DNA from: Crossaster papposus
Lineage: Eukaryota; Echinodermata; Asteroidea; Velatida; Solasteridae
Reading direction: 5' to 3'
DNA length: 64,000 nt
Assembly: GCA_037893245.1 (NCBI GenBank)
Contig: JBAIAA010000873.1
Location: 1 to 64,000 of the forward strand
The translations under genes and the position numbers were made by a program. The first letter of the stretch is position 1, and each line of letters opens with the position of its first letter. Below the pieces are notes generated by a model. That model saw only the letters and a program-made list of their open reading frames with translations. It did not search any database and was not told the DNA's origin. Of this stretch, positions 48,982-61,003 are shown one piece after another.

Positions 48982-51966
48982 CACACGCGTTTCAAATTCG
49001 CCATAGGTTTGTGCACACAGTCCCCGCCCACTAATAAGGGCATGAAGGAAAGCATGCCCCGGGAAGGGGCTGGGTGTTAGGAGATAGAGGGGGGCCTCCA
49101 GGAATGGCAAAATTAGCAATTTGACCCGGGGCATGCTTTGTTAGTATTTTATTTCGATTTTCTGAAAATTTTAACGTTAACACACGCGTTTCAAATTCGC
49201 CATAGGTTTGTGCACACAATCCCCGCCCACAAATAAGGGCATGAAAGAAAGCATGCCCCGGGAAGGGGCTGGGTGTTAGGAGATAGAGGGGGGCCTCCAG
49301 GAATGGCAAAATTAGCAATTTGACCCGGGGCATGCTTTGTTAGTATTTTATTTCGATTTTCTGAAAATGTTAACGTTAACACACGCGTTTCAAATTCGCC
49401 ATAGGTTTGTGCACACAATCCCCGCCCACAAATAAGGGCATGAAGGAAAGCATGCCCCGGGAAGGGGCTGGGTGTTAGGAGATAGAGGGGGGCCTCCAGG
49501 AATGGCAAAATTAGCAATTTGACCCGGGGCATGCTTTGTTAGTATTTTATTTCGATTTTCTGAAAACTTTAACGTTAACACACGCGTTTCAAATTCGCCA
49601 TAGGTTTGTGCACACAATCCCCGCCCACAAATAAGGGCATGAAGGAAAGCATGCCCCGGGAAGGGGCTGGGTGTTAGGAGATAGAGGGGGGCCTCCAGGA
49701 ATGGCAAAATTAGCAATTTGACCCGGGGCATGCTTTGTTAGTATTTTATTTCGATTTTCTGAAAACTTTAACGTTAACACACGCGTTTCAAATTCTCCAT
49801 AGGTTTGTGCACACAATCCCCGCCCACAAATAAGGGCATGAAGGAAAGCATGCCCCGGGAAGGGGCTGGGTGTTAGGAGATAGAGGGGGGCCTCCAGGAA
49901 TAGCAAAATTAGCAATTTGACCCGGGGCATGCTTTGTTAGTATTTTATTTCGATTTTCTGAAAAATGTTACGTTAACACACGCGTTTCAAATTCGCCATA
50001 GGTTTGTGCACACAATCCCCGCCCACAAATAAGGGCATGAAGGAAAGCATGCCCCGGGAAGGGGCTGGGTGTTAGGAGATAGAGGGGGGCCTCCAGGAAT
50101 GGCAACATTAGCAATTTGACCCGGGGCATGCTTTGTTAGTATTTTATTTCGATTTTCTGAAAATTGTTACGTTAACACACGCGTTTCAAATTCGCCATAG
50201 GTTTGTGCACACAATCCCCGCCCACAAATAAGGGCATGAAGGAAAGCATGCCCCGGGAAGGGGCTGGGTGTTAGGAGATAGAGGGGGGCCTCCAGGAATG
50301 GCAAAATTTGCAATTTGACCCGGGGCATGCTTTGTTAGTATTTTATTTCGATTTTCTGAAAATTTTCACGTTAACACATGCGTTTCAAATTCGCCATAGG
50401 TTTGTGCACACAATCCCCGCCCACAAATAAGGGCATGAAGGAAAGCATGCCCCGGGAAGGGGCTGGGTGTTAGGAGATAGAGGGGGGCCTCCAGGAATGG
50501 CAAAATTAGCAATTTGACCCGGGGCATGCTTTGTTAGTATTTTATTTTGATTTTCTGAAAACTTTAACGTTAACACACGCAGTTCAAATTCGCCATAGGT
50601 TTGTGCACACAATCCCCGCCCACAAATAAGGGCATGAAGGAAAGCATGCCCCGGGAAGGGGCTGGTTGTTAGGAGATAGAGGGGGGCCTCCAGGAATGGC
50701 AAAATTAGCAATTTGACCCGGGGCATGCTTTGTTAGTATTTTATTTCGATTTTCTGAAAACTTTAACGTTAACACACGCGTTTCAAATTCTCCATAGGTT
50801 TGTGCACACAGACCCCGCCCACAAATAAGGGCATGAAGGAAAGCATGCCCCGGGAAGGGGCTGGGTGTTAGCAGATAGAGGGGGGCTTCCAGGAATGGCA
50901 CAATTAGCAATTTGACCCGGGGCATGCTTTGTTAGTATTTTATTTCGATTTTCTGAAAATGTTAACGTTAACACACGCGTTTCAAATTCGCCATAGGTTT
51001 GTGCACACAATCCCCGCCCACAAATAAGGGCATGAAGGAAAGCATGCCCCGAGAAGGGGCTGGGTGTTAGGAGATAGAGGGGGGCCTCCAGGAATGGCAA
51101 AATTAGCAATTTGACCCGGGGCATGCTTTGTTAGTATTTTATTTCGATTTTCTGAAAATGTTAACGTTAACACACGCGTTTCAAATTCGCCATAGGTTTG
51201 TGCACACAATCCCCGCCCACAAATAAGGGCATGAAGGAAAGCATGCCCCGGGAAGGGGCTGGGTGTTAGGAGATAGAGGGGGGCCTCCAGGAATGGCCAA
51301 ATTAGCAATTTGACCCGGGGCATGCTTTGTTAGTATTTTATTTCGATTTTCTGAAAATTTTAACGTTAGCACACGCGTTTCAAATTCGCCATAGGTTTGT
51401 GCACACAATCCCCGCCCACAAATAAGGGCATGAAGGAAAGCATGCCCCGGGAAGGGGCTGGGTGTTAGGAGATAGAGGGGGGCCTCCAGGAATGGCAAAA
51501 TTAGCAATTTGACCCGGGGCATGCTTTGTTAGTATTTTATTTCGATTTTCTGAAAATTGTAACGTTAACACACGCGTTTCAAATTCGCCATAGGTTTGTG
51601 CACACAATCCCCGCCCACAAATAAGGGCATGAAGGAAAGCATGCCCCGGGAAGGGGCTGGGTGTTAGGAGATAGAAGGGGGCCTCCAGGAATGGCAAAAT
51701 TAGCAATTTGACCCGGGGCATGCTTTGTTAGTATTTTATTTCGATTTTCTGAAAATTGTTACGTTAACACACGCGTTTCAAATTCGCCATAGGTTTGTGC
51801 ACACAATCCCCGCTCACAAATAAGGGCATGAAGGAAAGCATGCCCCGGGAAGGGGCTGGGTGTTAGGAGATAGAGGGGGGCCTCCAGGAATGGCAACATT
51901 AGCAATTTGACCCGGGGCATGCTTTGTTAGTATTTTATTTCGATTTTCTGAAAATTGTTACGTTAA
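48982..51966 (+). repeat. HOR block H, copy 2 (15 of the 18 monomers)
   Basis: Follows copy 1 at +3582 bp with the same markers, then jumps after AGAAGGGGG (51570) to a copy with CCCCGCTCAC and CAACATT, skipping three monomers. Private changes include CACATGCG near 50378, CACGCAGTTC near 50578, GCTGGTTGTT near 50662, CACAGACCCC near 50810 and GTTAGCACACGCG near 51366. Confidence 0.92.
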
Positions 51967-52762
51967 CACACGCGTTTCAAATTCGCCATAGGTTTGTGCA
52001 CACAGTCCCCGCCCACTAATAAGGGCATGAAGGAAAGCATGCCCCGGGAAGGGGCTGGGTGTTAGGAGATAGAGGGGGGCCTCCAGGAATGGCAAAATTA
52101 GCAATTTGACCCGGGGCATGCTTTGTTAGTATTTTATTTCGATTTTCTGAAAATTTTAACGTTAACACACGCGTTTCAAATTCGCCATAGGTTTGTGCAC
52201 ACAATCCCCGCCCACAAATAAGGGCATGAAAGAAAGCATGCCCCGGGAAGGGGCTGGGTGTTAGGAGATAGAGGGGGGCCTCCAGGAATGGCAAAATTAG
52301 CAATTTGACCCGGGGCATGCTTTGTTAGTATTTTATTTCGATTTTCTGAAAATGTTAACGTTAACACACGCGTTTCAAATTCGCCATAGGTTTGTGCACA
52401 CAATCCCCGCCCACAAATAAGGGCATGAAGGAAAGCATGCCCCGGGAAGGGGCTGGGTGTTAGGAGATAGAGGGGGGCCTCCAGGAATGGCAAAATTAGC
52501 AATTTGACCCGGGGCATGCTTTGTTAGTATTTTATTTCGATTTTCTGAAAACTTTAACGTTAACACACGCGTTTCAAATTCGCCATAGGTTTGTGCACAC
52601 AATCCCCGCCCACAAATAAGGGCATGAAGGAAAGCATGCCCCGGGAAGGGGCTGGGTGTTAGGAGATAGAGGGGGGCCTCCAGGAATGGCAAAATTAGCA
52701 ATTTGACCCGGGGCATGCTTTGTTAGTATTTTATTTCGATTTTCTGAAAACTTTAACGTTAA
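51967..52762 (+). repeat. HOR block H, start of a third copy (4 monomers)
   Basis: The CACAGTCCCC/CACTAATAAGG copy, GAAAGAAAGC and two AAAACTTT-tailed monomers recur 2985 bp (15 monomers) after 48982. The next monomer (52763) then switches: its head AATTCTCC matches 49778, but its body GGCACAATT matches 47191/50773. Confidence 0.9.
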
Positions 52763-53558
52763 CACACGCGTTTCAAATTCTCCATAGGTTTGTGCACACA
52801 ATCCCCGCCCACAAATAAGGGCATGAAGGAAAGCATGCCCCGGGAAGGGGCTAGGTGTTAGGAGATAGAGGGGGGCCTCCAGGAATGGCACAATTAGCAA
52901 TTTGACCCGGGGCATGCTTTGTTAGTATTTTATTTCGATTTTCTGAAAATGTTAACGTTAACACACGCGTTTCAAATTCGCCATAGGTTTGTGCACACAA
53001 TCCCCGCCCACAAATAAGGGCATGAAGGAAAGCATGCCCCGGGAAGGGGCTGGGTGTTAGGAGATAGAGGGGGGCCTCCAGGAATGGCAAAATTAGCAAT
53101 TTGACCCGGGGCATGCTTTGTTAGTATTTTATTTCGATTTTCTGAAAACTTTAACGTTAACACACGCGTTTCAAATTCGCCATAGGTTTGTGCACACAAT
53201 CCCCGCCCACAAATAAGGGCATGAAGGAAAGCATGCCCCGGGAAGGGGCTGGGTGTTAGGAGATAGAGGGGGGCCTCCAGGAATGGCAAAATTAGCAATT
53301 TGACCCGGGGCATGCTTTGTTAGTATTTTATTTCGATTTTCTGAAAACTTTAACGTTAACACACGCGTTTCAAATTCTCCATAGGTTTGTGCACACAATC
53401 CCCGCCCACAAATAAGGGCATGAAGGAAAGCATGCCCCGGGAAGGGGCTGGGTGTTAGGAGATAGAGGGGGGCCTCCAGGAATGGCACAATTAGCAATTT
53501 GACCCGGGGCATGCTTTGTTAGTATTTTATTTCGATTTTCTGAAAATGTTAACGTTAA
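52365..53558 (+). repeat. 3-monomer duplication (597 bp x 2)
   Basis: Units 52365-52961 and 52962-53558 each contain two monomers with AAAACTTT tails followed by an AATTCTCC/GGCACAATT monomer with an AAAATGTT tail. GGCTAGGTG near 52850 is private to the first unit. Confidence 0.88.
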
Positions 53559-53756
53559 CACACGCGTTTCAAATTCGCCATAGGTTTGTGCACACAATCC
53601 CCGCCCACAAATAAGGGCATGAAGGAAAGCATGCCCCGAGAAGGGGCTGGGTGTTAGGAGATAGAGGGGGGCCTCCAGGAATGGCAAAATTAGCAATTTG
53701 ACCCGGGCATGCTTTGTTAGTATTTTATTTCGATTTTCTGAAAATGTTAACGTTAA

Positions 53757-55746
53757 CACACGCGTTTCAAATTCGCCATAGGTTTGTGCACACAATCCCC
53801 GCCCACAAATAAGGGCATGAAGGAAAGCATGCCCCGGGAAGGGGCTGGGTGTTAGGAGATAGAGGGGGGCCTCCAGGAATGGCAAAATTAGCAATTTGAC
53901 CCGGGGCATGCTTTGTTAGTATTTTATTTCGATTTTCTGAAAATTGTAACGTTAACACACGCGTTTCAAATTCGCCATAGGTTTGTGCACACAATCCCCG
54001 CCCACAAATAAGGACATGAAGGAAAGCATGCCCCGGGAAGGGGCTGGGTGTTAGGAGATAGAGGGGGGCCTCCAGGAATGGCAAAATTAGCAATTTGGCC
54101 CGGGGCATGCTTTGTTAGTATTTTATTTCGATTTTCTGAAAATTGTAACGTTAACACACGCGTTTCAAATTCGCCATAGGTTTGTGCACACAATCCCCGC
54201 CCACAAATAAGGGCATGAAGGAAAGCATGTCCCGGGAAGGAGCTGGGTGTTAGGAGATAGAGGGGGGCCTCCAGGAATGGCAAAATTAGCAATTTGACCC
54301 GGGGCATGCTTTGTTAGTATTTTATTTCGATTTTCTGAAAATGTTAACGTTAACACACGCGTTTCAAATTCGCCATAGGTTTGTGCACACAATCCCCGCC
54401 CACAAATAAGGGCATGAAGGAAAGCATGCCCCGGGAAGGGGCTGGGTGTTAGGAGATAGAGGGGGGCCTCCAGGAATGGCAAAATTAGCAATTTGACCCG
54501 GGGCATGCTTTGTTAGTATTTTATTTCGATTTTCTGAAAATGTTAACGTTAACACACGCGTTTCAAATTCGCCATAGGTTTGTGCACACAATCCCCGCCC
54601 ACAAATAAGGGCATGAAGGAAAGCATGCCCCGGGAAGGGGCTGGGTGTTAGGAGATAGAGGGGGGCCTCCAGGAATGGCAACATTAGCAATTTGACCCAG
54701 GGCATGCTTTGTTAGTATTTTATTTCGATTTTCTGAAAATGTTAGCGTTAACACACGCGTTTCAAATTCGCCATAGGTTTGTGCACACAATCCCCGCCCA
54801 CAAATAAGGGCATGAAGGAAAGCATGCCCCGGGAAGGGGCTGGGTGTTAGGAGATAGAGGGGGGCCTCCAGGAATGGCAAAATTAGCAATTTGACCCGGG
54901 GCATGCTTTGTTAGTATTTTATTTCGATTTTCTGAAAATTGTAACGTTAACACACGCGTTTCAAATTCGCCATAGGTTTGTGCACACAATCCCCGCCCAC
55001 AAATAAGGGCATGAAGGAAAGCATGCCCCGGGAAGGGGCTGGGTGTTAGGAGATAGAGGGGGGCCTCCAGGAATGGCAAAATTAGCAATTTGGCCCGGGG
55101 CATGCTTTGTTAGTATTTTATTTCGATTTTCTGAAAATTGTAACGTTAACACACGCGTTTCAAATTCGCCATAGGTTTGTGCACACAATCCCCGCCCACA
55201 AATAAGGGCATGAAGGAAAGCATGCCCCGGGAAGGGGCTGGGTGTTAGGAGATAGAAGGGGGCCTCCAGGAAAGGCAAAATTAGCAATTTGACCCGGGGC
55301 ATGCTTTGTTAGTATTTTATTTCGATTTTCTGAAAATTGTAACGTTAACACACGCGTTTCAAATTCGCCATAGGTTTGTGCACACAATCCCCGCCCACAA
55401 GTAAGGGCATGAAGGAAAGCATGCCCCGGGAAGGGGCTGGGTGTTAGGAGATAGAGGGGGGCCTCCAGGAATGGCAAAATTAGCAATTTGTCCCGGGGCA
55501 TGCTTTGTTAGTATTTTATTTCGATTTTCTGAAAATGTTAACGTTAACACACGCGTTTCAAATTCGCCATAGGTTTGTGCACACAATCCCCGCCCACAAA
55601 TAAGGGCATGAAGAAAAGCATGCCCCGGGAAGGGGCTGGGTGTTAGGAGATAGAGGGGGGCCTCCAGGAATGGCAAAATTAGCAATTTGACCCGGGGCAT
55701 GCTTTGTTAGTATTTTATTTCGATTTTCTGAAAATTGTAACGTTAA
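53757..55746 (+). repeat. Loose 5-monomer duplication (995 bp x 2)
   Basis: The units start at 53757 and 54752. Shared markers are the AAAATTGT tail of the first monomer and TTTGGCCCGG in the second; later monomers have drifted (GCATGTCCCGG and AAGGAGCTGG against AGAAGGGGG and GGAAAGGC). An older or partly converted duplication. Confidence 0.65.
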
Positions 55747-56184
55747 CGCACGCGTTTCAAATTCGCCATAGGTTTGTGCACACAATCCCCGCCCACAAAT
55801 AAGGGCATGAAGGAAAGCATGCCCCGGGAAGGGGCTGGGTGTTAGGAGATAGAAGGGGGCCTCCAGGAATGGCAAAATTAGCAATTTGACCCGGGGCATG
55901 CTTTGTTAGTATTTTATTTCGATTTTCTGAAAATTTTAACGTTAACACACGCGTTTCAAATTCGCCATAGGTTTGTGCACACAATCCCCGCCCACAAATA
56001 AGGGCATGAAGGAAAGCATGCCCCGGGAAGGGGCTGGGTGTTAGGAGATAGAGGGGGGCCTCCAGGAATGGCAAAATTAGCAATTTGACCCGGGGCATGC
56101 TTTGTTAGTATTTTATTTCGATTTTCTGAAAATGTTTACGTTAACACACGCGTTTCAAATTCGCCATAGGTTTGTGCACACAAT

Positions 56185-56198
56185 CCCCCCCCCCCCCC
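56185..56198 (+). repeat. Poly-C run of 14
   Basis: The usual CCCCGCCC at monomer positions 41-48 is replaced by 14 uninterrupted C. Loss of the interrupting G followed by slippage would explain it. Confidence 0.9.
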
Positions 56199-58737
56199 AC
56201 AAATAAGGGCATGAAGGAAAGCATGCCCCGGGAAGGGGCTGGGTGTTAGGAGATAGAGGGGGGCCTCCAGGAATGGCAAAATTAGCAATTTGACCCGGGG
56301 CATGCTTTGTTAGTATTTTATTTCTATTTTCTGAAAATGTTAACGTTAACACACGCGTTTCAAATTCGCCATAGGTTTTTGCACACAATCCCCGCCCACA
56401 AATAAGGGCATGAAGGAAAGCATGCCCCGGGAAGGGGCTTGGTGTTAGGAGATAGAGGGGGGCCTCCAGGAATGGCAAAATTAGCAATTTGACCCGGGGC
56501 ATGCTTTGTTAGTATTTTATTTCGATTTTCTGAAAATTTTAACGTTAACACACGCGTTTCAAATTCGCCATAGGTTTGTGCACACAATCCCCGCCCACAA
56601 ATAAGGGCATGAAGGAAAGCATGCCCCGGGAAGGGGCTGGGTGTTAGGAGATAGAGGGGGGCCTCCAGGAATGGCAAAATTAGCAATTTGACCCGGGGCA
56701 TGCTTTGTTAGTATTTTATTTCGATTTTCTGAAAATGTTAGCGTTAACACACGCGTTTCAAATTCGCCATAGGTTTGTGCACACAATCCTCGCCCACAAA
56801 TAAGGGCATGAAGGAAAGCATGCCCCGGGAAGGGGCTGGATGTTAGGAGATAGAGGGGGGCCTCCAGGAATGGCAAAAGTAGCAATTTGATCCGGGGAAT
56901 GCTTTGTTAGTATTTTATTTCGATTTTCTGAAAATGTTAATGTTAACACACGCGTTTCAAATTCGCCATTGGTTTGTGAACAAAATCCCCGCCCACAAAT
57001 AAGGGCATGAAGGAAAGCATGCCCCGGGAAGGGGCTGGGTGTTAGGAGATAGAGTGGGGCCTCCAGGAATGGCAAAATTAGCAATTTGAGCCGGGGCATG
57101 CTTTGTTAGTATTTTATTTCGATTTTCTGAAAATGTTAACGTTAACACACGCGTTTCAAATTCGCCATAGGTTTGTGCACACAATCCCCGCCCACAAATA
57201 AGGGCATGAAGGAAAGCATGCCCCGGGAAGGGGCTGGGTGTTAGGAGATAGAGGGGGGCCTCCAGGAATGGCAAAATTAGCAATTTGACCCGGGGCATGC
57301 TTTGTTAGTATTTTATTTCGATTTTCTGAAAATTGTAACGTTAACACACGCGTTTCAAATTCGCCATAGGTTTGTGCACACAATCCCCGCCCACAAATAA
57401 GGGCATGAAGGAAAGCATGCCCCGGGAAGGGGCTGGGTGTTAGGAGATAGAGGGGGGCCTCCAGGAATGGACAAATTAGCAATTTGACCCGGGGCATGCT
57501 TTGTTAGTATTTTATTTCGATTTTCTGAAAATGTTAACGTTAACACACGCGTTTCAAATTCGCCATAGGTTTGTGCACACAATCCCCGCCCACAAATAAG
57601 GGCATGAAGGAAAGCATGCCCCGGGAAGGGGCTGGGTGTTAGGAGATAGAGGGGGGCCTCCAGGAATGGCAAAATTAGCAATTTGACCCGGGGCATGCTT
57701 TGTTAGTATTTTATTTCGATTTTCTGAAAATTTTAACGTTAACACACGCGTTTCAAATTCGCCATAGGTTTGTGCACACAATCCCCGCCCACAAATAAGG
57801 GCATGAAGGAAAGCATACCCCGGGAGGGGGCTGGGTGTTAGGAGATAGAGGGGGGCCTCCAGGAATGGCAAAATTAGCAATTTGACCCGGGGCATGCTTT
57901 GTTAGTATTTTATTTCGATTTTCTGAAAATGTTAACGTTAACACACGCGTTTCAAATTCGCCATAGGTTTGTGCACACAATCCCCGCCCACAAATAAGGG
58001 CATGAAGGAAAGCATGCCCCGGGAAGGGGCTGGGTGTTAGGAGATAGAGGGGGACCTCCAGGAATGGCAAAATTAGCAATTTGACCCGGGGCATGCTTTG
58101 TTAGTATTTTATTTCGATTTTCTGAAAATGTTAACGTTAACACACGCATTTCAAATTCGCCATAGGTTTGTGCACACAATCCGCGCCCACAAATAAGGGC
58201 ATGAAGGAAAGCATGCCCCGGGAAGGGGCTGGGTGTTAGGAGATAGAGGGGGGCCTCCAGGAATGGCAAAATTAGCAATTTGACCCGGGGCATGCTTTGT
58301 TAGTATTTTATTTCGATTTTCTGAAAATTGTAACGTTAACACACGCGTTTCAAATTCGCCATAGGTTTGTGCACACAATCCCCGCCCACAAATAAGGGCA
58401 TGAAGGAAAGCATGCCCCAGGAAGGGGCTGGGTGTTAGGAGATAGAGGGGGGCTTCCAGGAATGGCAAAATTAGCAATTTGACCCGGGGCATGCTTTGTT
58501 AGTATTTTATTTCGATTTTCTGAACATTTTAACGTTAACACACGCGTTTCAAATTCGCCATATGTTTGTGCACACAATCCCCGCCCACAAATAAGGGCAT
58601 GAAGGAAAGCATGCCCCGGGAAGGGGCTGGGTGTTAGGAGATAGAAGGGGGCCTCCAGGAATGGCAAAATTAGCAATTTGACCCGGGGCATGCTTTGTTA
58701 GTATTTTATTTCGATTTTCTGAAAATGTTAACGTTAA

Positions 58738-59533
58738 CACACGCGTTTCAAATTCGCCATAGGTTTGTGCACACAATCCCCGCCCACAAATAAGGGCATG
58801 AAGGAAAGCATGCCCCGGGAAGGGGCTGGGTGTTAGGAGATAGAGGGGGGCCTCCAGGAATGGCAAAATTAGCAATTTGACCCGGGGCATGCTTTGTTAT
58901 TATTTTATTTCGATTTTCTGAAAATGTTAACGTTAACACACGCGTTTCAAATTCGCCATAGGTTTGTGCACACAATCCCCGCCCACAAATAAGGGCATGA
59001 AGGAAAGCATGCCCCGGGAAGGGGCTGGGTGTTAGGAGATAGAGGGGGGCCTCCAGGAATGGCAAAATTAGCAATTTGACCCGGGGCATGCTTTGTTAGT
59101 ATTTTATTTCGATTTTCTGAAAATTGTAACGTTAACACACGCGTTTCAAATTCGCCATAGGTTTGTGCACACAATCCCCGCCCACAAATAAAGGCATGAA
59201 GGAAAGCATGCCCCGGGAAGGGGCTGGGTGTTAGGAGATAGAGGGGGGCCTCCAGGAATGGCAAAATTAGCAATTTGACCCGGGGCATGCTTTGTTAGTA
59301 TTTTATTTCGATTTTCTGAAAATGTTAACGTTAACACAAGCGTTTCAAATTCGCCATAGGTTTGTGCACAAAATCCCCGCCCACAAATAAGGGCATGAAG
59401 GAAAGCATGCCCCGGGAAGGGGCTGGGTGTTAGGAGATAGAGGGGGGCCTCCAGGAATGGCAAAATTAGCAATTTGACCCGGGGCATGCTTTGTTAGTAT
59501 TTTATTTCGATTTTCTGAAAATTTTAACGTTAA
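58738..59533 (+). repeat. Block matching 36448-37243 and 39633-40428
   Basis: Four monomers with the same order and spacing of rare markers: TTATTATTTT in the first, a consensus body with AAAATTGT tail in the second, AAAATGTT tail in the third, and ACACAAGCG with GCACAAAATCC in the fourth. It differs by AAAGGCATG (59136 copy) and by lacking GGGACTGG and CCATGAATGG in the fourth monomer. Confidence 0.85.
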
Positions 59534-59573
59534 CACACGCGTTTCAAATTCGCCATAGCTTTGTGCACACAAT

Positions 59574-59587
59574 CCCCCCCCCCCCCC
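59574..59587 (+). repeat. Second poly-C run of 14
   Basis: The same site and length as at 56185, in a monomer that also has CATAGCTTTG in place of CATAGGTTTG. Confidence 0.9.
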
Positions 59588-59826
59588 ACAAATAAGGGCA
59601 TGAAGGAAAGCATGCCCCGGGAAGGGGCTGGGTGTTAGGAGATAGAGGGGGGCCTCCAGGAATGGCAAAATTAGCAATTTGACCCGGGGCATGCTTTGTT
59701 AGTATTTTATTTCGATTTTCTGAAAATTTTAACGTTAACACACGCGTTTCAAATTCGCCATAGGTTTGTGCACACAATCCCCGCCCACAAATAAGGGCAT
59801 GAAGGAAAGCATACCCCGGGAGGGGG

Positions 59827-59854
59827 CTGGGTGTTAGGAGCTGGGTGTTAGGAG
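59827..59854 (+). repeat. 14-bp microtandem duplication inside a monomer
   Basis: CTGGGTGTTAGGAG occurs twice in direct succession (59827-59840 and 59841-59854), adding 14 bp to the monomer starting at 59739. No other copy in the window shows it. Confidence 0.93.
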
Positions 59855-60988
59855 ATAGAGGGGGGCCTCCAGGAATGGCAAAATTAGCAATTTGACCCGG
59901 GGCATGCTTTGTTAGTATTTTATTTCGATTTTCTGAAAATGTTAACGTTAACACACGCGTTTCAAATTTGCCATATAGGTTTGTGCACACAATCCCCGCC
60001 CACAAATAAGGGCATGAAGGAAAGCATGCCCCGGGAAGGGGCTGGGTGTTAGGAGATAGAGGGGGGCCTCCAGGAATGGCAAAATTAGCAATTTGACCCG
60101 GGGCATGCTTTGTTAGTATTTTATTTCGATTTTCTGAAAATTTTAACGTTAACACACGCGTTTCAAATTCGCCTTAGGTTTGTGCACACAATCCCCGCCC
60201 ACAAATAAGGGCATGAAGGAAAGCATGCCCCGGGAAGGGGCTGGGTGTTAGGAGATAGAGGGGGGCCTCCAGGAATGGCAAAATTAGCAATTTGACCCGG
60301 GGCATGCTTTGTTAGTATTTTATTTCGATTTTCTGAAAATTGTAACGTTAACACACGCGTTTCAAATTCGCCATAGGTTTGTGCACACAATCCCCGCCCA
60401 CAAATAAGGGCATGAAGGAAAGCATGCCACGGGAAGGGGCTGGGTGTTAGGAGATAGAGGGGGGCCTCCAGGAATGGCAAAATTAGCAATTTGACCCGGG
60501 GCATGCTTTGTTAGTATTTTATTTCGATTTTCTGAAACTTTTAACGTTAACACACGCGTTTCAAATTCGCCATAGGTTTGTGCACACAATCCCCGCCCAC
60601 AAATAAGGGCATGCAGGAAAGCATGCCCCGGGAAGGGGCTGGGTGTTAGGAGATAGAGGGGGGCCTCCAGGAATGGCAAAATTAGCAATTTCACCCGGGG
60701 CATGCTTTGTTAGTATTTTATTTCGATTTTCTGAAAATGTTAACGTTAACACACGCGTTTCAAATTCGCCATAGGTTTGTGCACACAATCCCCGCCCACA
60801 AATAAGGGCATGAAGGAAAGCATGCCCCGGGAAGGGGCTGGGTGTTAGGAGATAGAGGGGGGCCTCCAGGAATGGCAAAATTAGCAATTTGACCCGGGGC
60901 ATGCTTTGTTAGTATTTTATTTCGATTTTCTGAAAATGTTAACGTTAACACACGCGTTTCAAATTCGCCATAGGTTTATGCACACAAT

Positions 60989-61003
60989 CCCACCCCCCCC
61001 CCC
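60989..61003 (+). repeat. Poly-C run interrupted by A (3 C, A, 11 C)
   Basis: CCCCGCCC is replaced by CCC-A-C11. The interrupter is A rather than G, so this expansion either arose separately or was altered after expansion. Confidence 0.88.
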
